DNA from: Pseudomonas fluorescens
Lineage (GTDB): Bacteria > Pseudomonadota > Gammaproteobacteria > Pseudomonadales > Pseudomonadaceae
DNA: 64,000 bases
Assembly (NCBI RefSeq): GCF_005938625.1
Contig: NZ_VCNJ01000029.1
Coordinates: 124,001-188,000 of the forward strand
Reading direction: 5' to 3'
The notes beneath the pieces were generated by a model, which was not told the origin of the DNA, searched no databases, and saw only the letters and a list, made by a program, of their open reading frames with translations. This document shows, piece by piece, positions 7,970 to 30,354 of the stretch; the first letter of the stretch is position 1; the number at the start of each line of letters is the position of its first letter. Position numbers and translations under genes: made by a program.

Positions 7970-9364
7970 TCACTGCACCCGTGACTCCTCAACGCTCCAG
8001 CCGCCGCCCAGCGCGGTGTACAGATTGACCTCGGCGACCAGTTGCGCAAGGCGATCGGTGATCAGACCTTGCTGCGAACTGAACAGCGAACGCTGCGCAT
8101 CGAGGAACGTCAGGCTGCTGTCGACGCCGTTCTGATAACGGTTGTGCGCCAGGTTGTAGTAAGTCTGCGTGGCCGCGACCAGATCGCGTTGCGCCTGCAA
8201 CTGTTGCTGATACGTACTGCGCGCGGCGAGGCCGTCGGCGACTTCCTGAAACGCGGTTTGAATGGATTTTTCGTATTCGGCCACCGCCACGTCTTTCTGC
8301 AACTTCGAATAATCGAGGCTCGCGCGCAGGCTGCCGGCATTGAAAATCGGCAGGCTGATCTGCGGCTGAAACGTCCACGCCCCGGAGCCGCCGCCGAACA
8401 GTCCGGACAGATCGCGACTCGACGTCCCGGCATTGGCAGTCAGGCTGACACTGGGAAAAAACGCCGCCCGCGCTGCGCCGATATTGGCGTTGGCCGCTTT
8501 CAGTTTGTATTCCGCTTGAAGAATGTCCGGCCGCCGTTGCAGCAGATCTGAAGGCAGCCCGGCGGGCAGTTGCTGCACCAGATCGCTGGCCAGCGGACGG
8601 GCGGGCAGGGCGTCCGGCACGGGTGCGCCGACCAGCAAGGTCAAGCTGTTCAAGTCCTGCGCGACCTGACGCTGATAGCGCGCCAGATTGGCCCGTGAGC
8701 TGTCGACGCTGGTCTTCGCCTGCGCCTGCTCCAGTGCCGAAGACTTGCCGGCTTCGCGGTTGCGCGTGGTCAGGTGCAGGCTCTGCTCATCGGCGGCGAG
8801 GGTATCGCGGGTCAGTTCCAGCAGCTCCTGATCGGCACGCCAGGTCAGGTAGGCGTTGGCGACGTTGGCGACCAGACTCAGTTCGGCACTGCGCCGTGCC
8901 TCTTCGGTCGAGAGCCAGGTCTGCAATGCCTCCTCGCTGAGGCTGCGCACGCGCCCGAAGAAATCCAGCTCATAGGCACTGATGCCGAGGTTGGCCGAGT
9001 ACGTCGAGTTGATCAGCGCTTTGCCCTGGGTCACGCTCGGCGGCATGCGCTGGCGCAGCTCATTGGCATTGGCCGACACCGCCGGGAACAGGTCGGCGCG
9101 CTGAATGCGGTACTGCGCCTGGAACGCTTCGACGTTGAGTGCCGCCACGCGCAGGTCGCGGTTGTTAACCAGTGCGCTTTCGATCAACTGTTGCAGTGCC
9201 GGATCGGTGAACAGCGTGCGCCAGTCCTCGCTGTCCGTTGCGGCCTGCGTCGCTGTCGGATACTGCGCGGCCGTGGGTGACGCGGGCCGCTGATACTCGG
9301 GAATCAAGGAACAACCGCCCATCAGCACCGCGATGGACAGCAGGGAAAGTCGCAACGTCAACAT
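7970..9364 (-). CDS. Outer-membrane efflux lipoprotein (NodT/OprM-type) of the lipopeptide locus
   Basis: 464 aa. Lipobox LMGGC puts the acylated Cys at 18. Two OEP repeats follow (roughly residues 55-250 and 270-455), each with long helical hairpins; landmarks are YELDFFGRVRSLSEEA, LLQRRPDILQAEYKLKAANANIGAARAAFFPS and NRYQNGVDSSLTFLDAQRSLFS. This trimeric channel spans the outer membrane and periplasm. Family context (PleM/NodT-like genes next to Pseudomonas CLP clusters) and the downstream MacA-MacB pair, which lacks its own channel, indicate that it is the exit duct for the lipopeptide. It lies 33 bp downstream of luxR1 on the same strand, so the regulator and channel are probably one transcript. 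Confidence 0.9.
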   Translation of the reverse strand: MLTLRLSLLSIAVLMGGCSLIPEYQRPASPTAAQYPTATQAATDSEDWRTLFTDPALQQLIESALVNNRDLRVAALNVEAFQAQYRIQRADLFPAVSANANELRQRMPPSVTQGKALINSTYSANLGISAYELDFFGRVRSLSEEALQTWLSTEEARRSAELSLVANVANAYLTWRADQELLELTRDTLAADEQSLHLTTRNREAGKSSALEQAQAKTSVDSSRANLARYQRQVAQDLNSLTLLVGAPVPDALPARPLASDLVQQLPAGLPSDLLQRRPDILQAEYKLKAANANIGAARAAFFPSVSLTANAGTSSRDLSGLFGGGSGAWTFQPQISLPIFNAGSLRASLDYSKLQKDVAVAEYEKSIQTAFQEVADGLAARSTYQQQLQAQRDLVAATQTYYNLAHNRYQNGVDSSLTFLDAQRSLFSSQQGLITDRLAQLVAEVNLYTALGGGWSVEESRVQ

Positions 9365-9397
9365 CGAACTGCCTCATGCAATAAAAGAGCGTTGTGC

Positions 9398-10192
9398 TCA
9401 GGCGCCGGCCATCCATTTCGCCAGACCATGGCGACCACTGACCCCGAGTTTGGCCGTGGCGCGTTTGAGGTAAGTCTCGATCGAGCTGTTTTTGACCCGC
9501 AGCTTTTCCGCCATTTGCGGCACGGTGCCGCCGGTCAACAGGCCCAGGCAGACTTCTTTCTCACGCACCGACAAGGCGATGTCGCTGATCGCCAGGCGTT
9601 CGTCGAACACCTGCGCCAACGGTGCCTGGTCCAGCTCGGCCAAGGGCTGGCGGGGTTGTTTGGCGAGGATTTGCCGGTTGATCTGAGCGTGGCGTTCGAT
9701 CAGTGGCAGCAAGGTGTCGGACAGGCGCTTGAGAAACGATAGCTCGGGCAGGGAAAACACCCGATGAGTGCTCGGTCGGTAAAAAGAAATGACGCAGCGG
9801 CGATTGGACGTGCGCGAGACCAGATTGCATTGGTGAGCACTGTGTTGCGGATGGCGGGGCTGGAGCGAGGCTTTCAGTTGAATCAGCAGCGAGTCGTTCA
9901 TCTCGATCATCTTCTGCAGCAACGGATGATCATCGGGACTCTCCAGCGGATCGGCTGGCGAACACGTCTGTGCCAGGCCGGCGCTGCCCAGCGGTTTGAT
10001 ATCGACCACGCTGGCCTGACGCTCATCCAGCGTCCACTCACTCAGATCCACCCGATTGACCGGCACCAGCGTGTCGACCAACTGGAACATGTTCGTGGCG
10101 AAGTGATCATCGCCGGTGCTGGCAATCAGCTCACCCAGTTGCCAATAGAAATGCGGGTTTTCCATATTGCGAATACTGCCGGTCAGATTCAT
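9398..10192 (-). CDS. LuxR-type regulator 1 of the lipopeptide locus
   Basis: 264 aa. The C-terminal LuxR HTH (about residues 200-260) reads LSVREKEVCLGLLTGGTVPQMAEKL, VKNSSIETYLKRATAKLGVSGRHGLAKW. No acyl-homoserine-lactone-binding signature is evident in the N-terminal ~190 residues, as usual for the CLP-associated LuxR group (ViscAR, MassAR, PsoR-like). In related strains these proteins activate the NRPS genes and are themselves under Gac/Rsm control. It is divergent from NRPS A with a 488-bp intergenic region. It resembles LuxR2 at the other end of the locus in length, HTH and leader sequence. It starts at ATG 10190-10192 with SD aaggat. Confidence 0.9.
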   Translation of the reverse strand: MNLTGSIRNMENPHFYWQLGELIASTGDDHFATNMFQLVDTLVPVNRVDLSEWTLDERQASVVDIKPLGSAGLAQTCSPADPLESPDDHPLLQKMIEMNDSLLIQLKASLQPRHPQHSAHQCNLVSRTSNRRCVISFYRPSTHRVFSLPELSFLKRLSDTLLPLIERHAQINRQILAKQPRQPLAELDQAPLAQVFDERLAISDIALSVREKEVCLGLLTGGTVPQMAEKLRVKNSSIETYLKRATAKLGVSGRHGLAKWMAGA

Positions 10193-10208
10193 ATCCTTGT
10201 CATCCCTG
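10193..10208 (-). promoter_or_regulatory. Rsm-binding motif and SD in the luxR1 leader
   Basis: On the minus strand the leader reads CAGGGATG (10208-10201) then ACAAGGAT, followed by ATG. CAGGGATG fits the RsmA/RsmE consensus CANGGANG and abuts the Shine-Dalgarno aagga. The same octamer lies at the same distance before luxR2. Upstream, CGGCAGACG at 10237-10229 is also shared with luxR2. The sequence is observed; binding is inferred. Confidence 0.65.
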
Positions 10209-10680
10209 GTTCAGAACCTTCACTGAATCGTCTGCCGTCTATGCAAAAGCCGCCCACGCCGTCATTTCTCCTTGAACACGATCTGGAGCGGGATTTAAGC
10301 CTATGGATTTGTCCTACGTCTGTAGGGGAAAACAGGGACACAAAGTGCCACTATTTCTGATTGTTGGCGCCGGGGTTCTGACGGTGTTGATCACCGGCGT
10401 AACGGCAAGAGTGACTGTTCAGTCACGCTCAAGCCCCGAAAACCCGGGCGATGGTGATTTCTGATCGGCAGCGCTCGGGTGAATGGCGGCGCTGGTATGT
10501 GGTTTTTTTCCTACAAGCTTTTCAGTATTTCCTCTCCGAATTTTTAGACAGAGCCTGCGATAAACACGCCCGTAACGTCAGACAGGCGCTTACGAGCCTG
10601 GTGATTGTCCGGGTTTCAGGTGTCATGTCGGCGCCGGGGCCGATGCTTGAATACCGGCAAAATCACATGAGAAGGATCTT
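10209..10680. promoter_or_regulatory. Divergent luxR1 / NRPS promoter region with two inverted repeats
   Basis: This 472-bp stretch has no convincing gene. It contains a perfect inverted repeat gtgact-gttc-agtcac (10411-10426) and, 15 bp away, cggtg-ttgat-caccg (10382-10396). Both lie about 255-300 bp before NRPS A and could be LuxR-type operator sites. The NRPS A Shine-Dalgarno gaagga is at 10671-10676. I could not place -35/-10 boxes with confidence. Confidence 0.45.
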
Positions 10681-13600
10681 ATGCAGCCTACTTCTGCCAA
10701 CGTGGCGGACGATCTGTCCGTGCCTGTCGAGACATTCCCGCTGACCGCCGCTCAACGGGATATCTGGCTGGACCAACTGAGCCGTGGAGATTCGCCGCTG
10801 TATAACATTGGCGGTTACGTCGAATTGACCGGGCCGCTGGATCCGGCATTGCTGCAATCGGCGCTTGAATATCTGGTTGAAGCCAATGATGCCTTGCGCA
10901 TTGTTCTGCTCTCGGACGTTGGTCACGATGGGTTGCCGTTACAAGGGTTTGCCCAGGCGCTGCCGGTGGTGATGTCGCTGCATGATGTCAGCGGCCAGAC
11001 TGATCCACAGTCGGCTGCCCGGACACTGGTCGAAGCGCAGATGGCGCAGGCCTTTGTGTTGAGCGGGCAAGCGTTGTTCCGCTTCAGTCTGATTCGCCTC
11101 GATCGCCATCGCCACTGGCTGGCGGCACAGGCTCACCACTTGATTATCGATGGCTGGGCGTTCGCGCTGCTGTTCAAGTCAGTGGGCGAAATCTACAGCG
11201 CGTTGTGCCGTGGCGAGCATCCGCGCAGGGCCGCGCCGTCCTATGTCGGCTTTATCGAAGATGACGCGCGCTACCATCAGTCACCCCGCTATGAACGCGA
11301 TCGACGCTACTGGCTGGACAAGTACCGTAGCCTTCCCGAGCCCTTGTTGACGCCCCGCCATCACGAATCCCTCGATGCTGAATCGGCGCCAGGCCGCATC
11401 CACGTCGAGGCTTTTCCAGCCGTGCTGCACGAGCGCATGAAAGACTGCGCGCGACGATTCGGTGGCTCGGCCTTTCATGTGTTGCTGGCGGCGCTGCATG
11501 TGTATTTCAGTCGTACCGAACAGCGTGACGAGTGGGTGGTCGGTTTGCCGATTCTCAATCGCTCCGGTGCCCGCTTCAAAAGCACTTTGGGCTTGTTCAC
11601 CCAGGTCAGTGCAATGCGCATGGGCTTCGGCCGAGCGTTGTCATTCGCTGAATTGATCAAGGCAATCGGCGATAGCCTGAAGCAGGATTTTCGCCATCAA
11701 CGCTATCCGCTGAGCGAGATGAACCGCGCGCTGGGCCTGTTGCGTGAAGACCGTGCGCAACTGTTCGAGCTGTCGGTGTCCTACGAACAGGACGACCATG
11801 ACTACCGTTACGGTGAGGCGTCGGGACACGCGGTCAAGGTCTCCAACCAGCACGAGGCGACACCGCTGGCCCTTCACCTGCGCAGCAACCGTTACACCGA
11901 CAAGGCCTGGCTGCATCTGGTGTACTCGCCGGCCTATTTCACGGCAGACGAGATGGCGTCGTTGACCGAGCGCTTGTTGCTGATTCTGCAGCAAGGCCTC
12001 GAATGCCCGGCACTGGCGATCGCCGATTTCAACCTCAATAGCCCGGCAGAACTCGTTCTGCTCAATGAGTGGAACGACACCCGCGTCAGCTATCCGCAAG
12101 ACCAGATGATTCATCAGCGCTTCGAGTCCCGCGTATCCGAGCAGCCGGACGCGGTGGTCGCCACTTGCCAGGGACGAGCGCTGAGTTATGGCGAGCTGAA
12201 CCAGCAAGCCAATGCGTTGGCCCATCATCTGCTGGAGCTTGGTGTGCGGCCCGATGACCGCGTGGCAATTGTCGCGCGCAGAAGCCTGGAGACATTGGTC
12301 GGGCTGCTGGCGATTCTCAAGGCTGGCGCCGCTTATGTGCCGATTGACCCGGCGCATCCGCCCGAGCGCCTGAGTTATCTACTCAGCGACAGTGCTCCGG
12401 TGGCGCTGCTGACGCAAAGTGATTTGCGTGATCGTTTGCCCGCCACTGCGCTGCCAGTGATTGAGCTTGATCGGCGCGAATGGTCGCTCGACAACTTGGC
12501 CGATCCCGACGTGCCGGAGTTGAACATCAGCCACCTCGCCTATGTGATTTACACCTCAGGTTCAACCGGCTTGCCCAAAGGCGTGATGGTCGAGCACCGT
12601 ACGCTGGGCAATCTGGTCGACTGGCACTGCGCGGCATTCGGACTCGGTCCTGGGCAGCACACCTCGAGCCTGGCCGGCTTCGGTTTTGACGCGATGGCGT
12701 GGGAGGTCTGGCCGGCGTTGTGTGCCGGGGCGACGCTGCATTTGTCACCCGCGAGCGAAGGTAACGAAGACATCGACGCGCTGCTCGACTGGTGGCGGGC
12801 GCAGCCGTTGGACGTGAGCTTCCTGCCAACACCGATTGCCGAATATGCCTTCAGCAAACAACTCGACCACCCGACCTTGCGCACCTTGTTGATCGGCGGT
12901 GATCGTCTGCGCCAGTTCAACCGTGCGCAATCTTTTGCGGTGGTCAACAACTACGGCCCCACCGAGGCCACGGTAGTCGCCACCTCGGGGTTGATCATGC
13001 CCGGGCAGGCGTTGCACATCGGCAAACCAGTGAGTAATGCCACGGCGTATTTGCTCGATGATCAGCAGCGCCCGGTGCCGATCGGCATCATCGGCGAGCT
13101 GTATGTCGGCGGCGCCGGGGTTGCCCGGGGTTATCTGAATCGCCCGGAATTGACCGCAGAACGCTTTCTCGACGACCCGTTCAGTGCACAGCCTGAGGCG
13201 CGCATGTACCGCACCGGCGACCTCGCACGCTGGCGCGCCGACGGCAATCTTGAGTACATCGGTCGCAACGATGACCAGGTGAAAGTCCGTGGCGTGCGTG
13301 TCGAACTGGGTGAAATCGAAGCGGCACTCGCCAGCCATGACGCGGTGCAGGAAGCCGTGGTGCTGGTGCGCGACGGTCAACTGTTGGCATGGTTCACCGA
13401 GCGTGAAACGCTGGACATCCTGCAACTGCACTCGCACCTGACATCGCGCTTGCCGGCCGCCATGCTGCCGGCCGCTTACATCCGTCTGGCGACGTTGCCG
13501 CTGACGGCCAACGGCAAGCTCGATCGCCAGGCCTTGCCGGCACCGGGGCCGGAAGCGTTGATCCGTCGTGAGTACGAGGCCCCGCAAGGTGACGTCGAAA

Positions 13601-16600
13601 TCGCCCTGGCGCAGATCTGGGCCGAGGTCTTGCAGGTCGAACGGGTAGGGCGTCACGACCATTTCTTCGAGCTGGGCGGCCACTCCTTGTTGGCTGTGGG
13701 CCTGATCGAACGCATGCGCCAGATTGGCATGAGCAGCGATGTTCGCGTGCTGTTCAGCCAACCGACCCTGGCCGCGCTGGCAGCGGCGGAGGGCAGCGGC
13801 CGCGAAGTCGAGGTGCCGGCCAATCGCATTGCGCCCGATTGCACGCACATCACGCCTGAGCTACTGCCGCTGGTGCAACTGGATCAGCCGATGATCGATC
13901 GCATCGTCGCAACCGTGCCGGGCGGTGCCGCCAATGTGCAGGATATCTACCCCTTGGCGCCGTTGCAGGAAGGCATTCTCTATCACCACATCACCGCTGC
14001 GCAGGGCGATCCGTACCTGCTGCAATCACTGCTGGCGTTCGACAGCCTCGAGCGGGTCGAGGCCTTCGCCGTTGCGCTGCGTCAGGTCATTGCACGACAC
14101 GACATTCTGCGTACGGCGGTGGTCTGGGAAGGGCTGGCGTCACCGGTTCAGGTCGTTTGGCGCGAGGCCATTTTGCCGGTGCAGGAAGTCGAACTTGACC
14201 TTGCTGGCGGCGCAATCATCGATCAGTTGCACCAGCGTTTCGACGCGCGGCGTTTTCGCCTCGACGTCAGTCAGGCGCCGCTGCTGCGCCTGATGGTTGC
14301 CCGAGACCCGGCGCATAACCGGGTGGTCGGTATCTTGTTGTTCCATCATTTGGCGATGGATCACATTGCGCTGGAGGCCATGCGCGAAGAAATCCACGCC
14401 TGCCTGTCCGGGAGCGGCGAACCGCTGGCGGCACCGGTGCCATACCGCAACTATGTGGCGCAGACGCGATTGGGTGTCAGTGAACAGGAGCATGAAGCGT
14501 TTTTCCGCCAGATGCTCGCCGACATCGATGAGCCGACTTTGCCGTTCGCTTTGCAGAATGTGCAGGGCGACGGCAGCAACATCGAGGAGGCCGAGCAAGC
14601 GCTGACGAGCGATCTGTATCAACGTCTGCAACAGCAGGCGCGTCTGGCTGGCGTCAGCGTCGCCAGCCTGATCCACCTCGCCTGGGCGCAAGTGCTGGCG
14701 GCGACATCCGGCCAGCAAAGCGTAGTGTTCGGCACGGTGTTGATGGGGCGCATGCAGGGCGGCGCGGGTGCCGACCGGGCATTGGGGGTGTTCATCAATA
14801 CCTTGCCGCTGCGGGTCGATGTCGGCGAAGGCGCGCGCGCAGCGGTGAAATCCACCCATGCGCGCCTGACTGCTTTGCTCGCCCATGAACACGCTTCTTT
14901 GGCGCTGGCTCAGCGTTGCAGTGGCGTCGCTGCGCCAGCGCCGTTGTTCAGCGCCTTGCTCAACTATCGGCACAGCGATGATGTTGAGCAAAACAACTCC
15001 CGGCAAACCTGGCAAGGCATCGAAACGCTGGCCAACGAGGAACGCACCAATTACCCGTTTACCCTGAGTGTCGATGATCTCGGCACAGGCTTGCGTCTGA
15101 CCACCAGAACGTTGTCGAGCATTGGTGCGCAGCGGATTGGCGCATACGTGCAAGCAGCCCTGAATGGCTTGGTCGCGGCGCTGGAAACCGAGCCGCAGCG
15201 GCGGCTGAATAGCCTGCCTTTGTTACCCCGGGAAGAACTGCAACGGCTGCTGATCGAGTTCAACGATACGGCAGTCGATTGCCCGATGGACCAGCCGCTG
15301 CAGGTGCTGTTCGAACAACAGGTGCAGCGCCAACCGGATGCCATCGCCGTGCAATTTGCCGAGCAGCGCCTGAGCTATCGCGAGTTGAACGAGCAGGCCA
15401 ACCGTCTGGCCCATTATCTGCGCGGGCTCGGCGTACAGCCGGATTCTCGGGTCGCGATCTGCGTCGAGCGCGGGCCGGAACTGGTGATCGGTTTGCTGGG
15501 CATTCTCAAGGCGGGCGGTGCTTATGTGCCGCTCGATCCCGATTATCCGCTGCAACGCCTGAACTACATGTTGCAGGACAGCGCACCGGTCGCGCTGCTG
15601 GTGCACGCGGCGACGCGCGATCTGCTTGGCGAACCCGGCGTACCGCTGATCGATCTCGACCTCGGCACCTGGCAGGACCAGCCGCACGACAATCCGCAGG
15701 TGCCGGGCCTCGGCGCGACGAATCTGGCCTACATGATCTACACCTCCGGCTCCACCGGTACGCCAAAAGGCGTGATGATCGAGCACCGCAGTGCCTGCAA
15801 CATGGTGCACTGGGGTTCGCAACTGGCGCCGCCCGGCGAACACGGGGCGTTGCTGCAAAAGGCGCCGTACAGTTTCGACAGTTCGGTGTGGGAGATCTTC
15901 TGGCCGCTGTGTTCGGGCATGCGCCTGGTGCTGGCGCGGGCCGATGGCAATCGCGACTCGGCCTATGTCACACAAGTGATCCGCGAGCAGAACATTACCG
16001 TGGTCAAGTTCGTGCCGGCGTTGTTGCAGCAATTTATCGAACAAGACGATGTCAGCCAGTGCACCAGCCTCACCGACGTGCTTAACGGTGGCGGCGAGTT
16101 GACCGTTGCGCTGGCCCGGCAAGTGCGCAAGCGCCTGCCGTGGGTGCGCCTGCACAACGTCTATGGGCCGACCGAAACCACGGTCGACAGCAGTGGCTGG
16201 ACCCTGGAGCCCGGCGAACCGGTGCCGCAGACGCTGGCGCCTATCGGCAGGGCCCTGAGCAACACGCGGCTGTATGTCCTCGATGCCGGCGATCAACCGG
16301 TGCCGTTTGGCGTCAGTGGTCATTTGCACATTGGCGGGGTGGGCGTGGCGCGCGGCTATCTGGGCCTGCCGCAATTGCAGGCCGAACGCTTTATCGACAG
16401 CCCGTTCGTGACCGGTGATCGCTTGTATCGCACCGGCGATCTGGTGCGTTACGACGCTGATGGCAATCTGGTGTTCCTCGGTCGCAACGACTTCCAGGTC
16501 AAGCTGCGCGGGGTGCGCCTTGAGTTGGGCGAGATTGAAGCGCGCCTGCTGGAACATCCAGCGATCCGCGAGGCGGTGGTGCTGGTGCGCGATGAGCGCC

Positions 16601-17091
16601 TGGTGGCTTATTACAGCGTGCGGGCCGAGGTCACTGCGCCCACGCTTGAAGCGTTGCGCGCGCATGTATTGGCGCAATTGCCGGAGTTCATGGTGCCCGG
16701 CGCCTACGTGATGCTGGCGGCGTTGCCTTTGACGCCCAACGACAAAATCGACCGCAAGGCGTTGCCGGAGCCGGGGGCGGAGGCGTTGCTCAGTCGTCCT
16801 TACGAGGCACCCGAAGGCGACGTGGAAACAGCCTTGGCGCAGATCTGGGCGCAGGTGCTCAACGTCGAGCAGGTCGGGCGGCATGACAACTTCTTCGAGC
16901 TGGGCGGGCATTCGTTGCTGGCGGTCAGTCTGGTCGCGCGCATGCGTCTGGCTGGGCTGCATGTCGACGCGCGCACGCTGTTCAGCCAGCCGACGCTGGC
17001 CGCGCTGGCGGCACAAACCTCACGGCAAGCCAAGCAGGTCGAGATCGCCCCGACCACCATCCCGAGCCTCAACCGCAAACGCCGCCTCTGA
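10681..17091 (+). CDS. Lipopeptide NRPS A (ArfA-like): Cstart-A-T-C/E-A-T, modules 1-2
   Basis: 2136 aa. Order: starter C domain (~15-455, HHLIIDG at 152-158), A1, T1 (Ser1002), dual C/E (HHITAAQGD from 1102 and HHLAMDH at 1222), A2, T2 (Ser2078). The starter C domain joins a 3-hydroxy fatty acid to residue 1. Aligning the pockets to GrsA by eye gives A1 = DAWFLGNVVK, the Pseudomonas Leu code, and A2 = DSWKLGVVDK, an acidic-residue code (Asp expected in the amphisin family, Glu possible). The dual C/E of module 2 epimerises Leu1. There is no E or TE domain. The C-terminal tail is basic (LNRKRRL) and may dock to the acidic N terminus of NRPS B. It starts at ATG with GAAGGA 4 nt upstream. Confidence 0.95.
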   Translation: MQPTSANVADDLSVPVETFPLTAAQRDIWLDQLSRGDSPLYNIGGYVELTGPLDPALLQSALEYLVEANDALRIVLLSDVGHDGLPLQGFAQALPVVMSLHDVSGQTDPQSAARTLVEAQMAQAFVLSGQALFRFSLIRLDRHRHWLAAQAHHLIIDGWAFALLFKSVGEIYSALCRGEHPRRAAPSYVGFIEDDARYHQSPRYERDRRYWLDKYRSLPEPLLTPRHHESLDAESAPGRIHVEAFPAVLHERMKDCARRFGGSAFHVLLAALHVYFSRTEQRDEWVVGLPILNRSGARFKSTLGLFTQVSAMRMGFGRALSFAELIKAIGDSLKQDFRHQRYPLSEMNRALGLLREDRAQLFELSVSYEQDDHDYRYGEASGHAVKVSNQHEATPLALHLRSNRYTDKAWLHLVYSPAYFTADEMASLTERLLLILQQGLECPALAIADFNLNSPAELVLLNEWNDTRVSYPQDQMIHQRFESRVSEQPDAVVATCQGRALSYGELNQQANALAHHLLELGVRPDDRVAIVARRSLETLVGLLAILKAGAAYVPIDPAHPPERLSYLLSDSAPVALLTQSDLRDRLPATALPVIELDRREWSLDNLADPDVPELNISHLAYVIYTSGSTGLPKGVMVEHRTLGNLVDWHCAAFGLGPGQHTSSLAGFGFDAMAWEVWPALCAGATLHLSPASEGNEDIDALLDWWRAQPLDVSFLPTPIAEYAFSKQLDHPTLRTLLIGGDRLRQFNRAQSFAVVNNYGPTEATVVATSGLIMPGQALHIGKPVSNATAYLLDDQQRPVPIGIIGELYVGGAGVARGYLNRPELTAERFLDDPFSAQPEARMYRTGDLARWRADGNLEYIGRNDDQVKVRGVRVELGEIEAALASHDAVQEAVVLVRDGQLLAWFTERETLDILQLHSHLTSRLPAAMLPAAYIRLATLPLTANGKLDRQALPAPGPEALIRREYEAPQGDVEIALAQIWAEVLQVERVGRHDHFFELGGHSLLAVGLIERMRQIGMSSDVRVLFSQPTLAALAAAEGSGREVEVPANRIAPDCTHITPELLPLVQLDQPMIDRIVATVPGGAANVQDIYPLAPLQEGILYHHITAAQGDPYLLQSLLAFDSLERVEAFAVALRQVIARHDILRTAVVWEGLASPVQVVWREAILPVQEVELDLAGGAIIDQLHQRFDARRFRLDVSQAPLLRLMVARDPAHNRVVGILLFHHLAMDHIALEAMREEIHACLSGSGEPLAAPVPYRNYVAQTRLGVSEQEHEAFFRQMLADIDEPTLPFALQNVQGDGSNIEEAEQALTSDLYQRLQQQARLAGVSVASLIHLAWAQVLAATSGQQSVVFGTVLMGRMQGGAGADRALGVFINTLPLRVDVGEGARAAVKSTHARLTALLAHEHASLALAQRCSGVAAPAPLFSALLNYRHSDDVEQNNSRQTWQGIETLANEERTNYPFTLSVDDLGTGLRLTTRTLSSIGAQRIGAYVQAALNGLVAALETEPQRRLNSLPLLPREELQRLLIEFNDTAVDCPMDQPLQVLFEQQVQRQPDAIAVQFAEQRLSYRELNEQANRLAHYLRGLGVQPDSRVAICVERGPELVIGLLGILKAGGAYVPLDPDYPLQRLNYMLQDSAPVALLVHAATRDLLGEPGVPLIDLDLGTWQDQPHDNPQVPGLGATNLAYMIYTSGSTGTPKGVMIEHRSACNMVHWGSQLAPPGEHGALLQKAPYSFDSSVWEIFWPLCSGMRLVLARADGNRDSAYVTQVIREQNITVVKFVPALLQQFIEQDDVSQCTSLTDVLNGGGELTVALARQVRKRLPWVRLHNVYGPTETTVDSSGWTLEPGEPVPQTLAPIGRALSNTRLYVLDAGDQPVPFGVSGHLHIGGVGVARGYLGLPQLQAERFIDSPFVTGDRLYRTGDLVRYDADGNLVFLGRNDFQVKLRGVRLELGEIEARLLEHPAIREAVVLVRDERLVAYYSVRAEVTAPTLEALRAHVLAQLPEFMVPGAYVMLAALPLTPNDKIDRKALPEPGAEALLSRPYEAPEGDVETALAQIWAQVLNVEQVGRHDNFFELGGHSLLAVSLVARMRLAGLHVDARTLFSQPTLAALAAQTSRQAKQVEIAPTTIPSLNRKRRL

Positions 17092-17108
17092 CGGCGCACA
17101 CAAACCCT

Positions 17109-17191
17109 GTAGGAGCTGCCGAAGGCTGCGATCTGTTGATCTTGTTTTTAAAAGCAAAATCAAAAGATCGCAGCCTTCGGCAGCTCCTGCA
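17109..17191. repeat. REP/REPIN-like palindrome between NRPS A and NRPS B, copy 3
   Basis: This is the best preserved of the three copies. taggagctgccgaaggctgc on the left pairs perfectly with gcagccttcggcagctcct on the right, around an AT-rich centre that itself contains GATC inverted repeats. It fills much of the 246-bp gap between two genes of one pathway. Such a hairpin could stabilise the upstream mRNA or reduce read-through into NRPS B. Confidence 0.9.
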
Positions 17192-17337
17192 GAGGCGAAC
17201 AGCGGGCAGGGTGGCTTGTCCCCGCTTCCCATGTCAGACACCCACGCCCCGATGTTTTAGTTTTTCCAGGCTGCGCGCCGCGTGCACGGACTCGCTGCTG
17301 CGCGCTCCTTTTTTCCGTATTTACAGCAGGTTACCTC

Positions 17338-30350
<13,013 letters not shown>

Positions 30351-30354
<4 letters not shown>

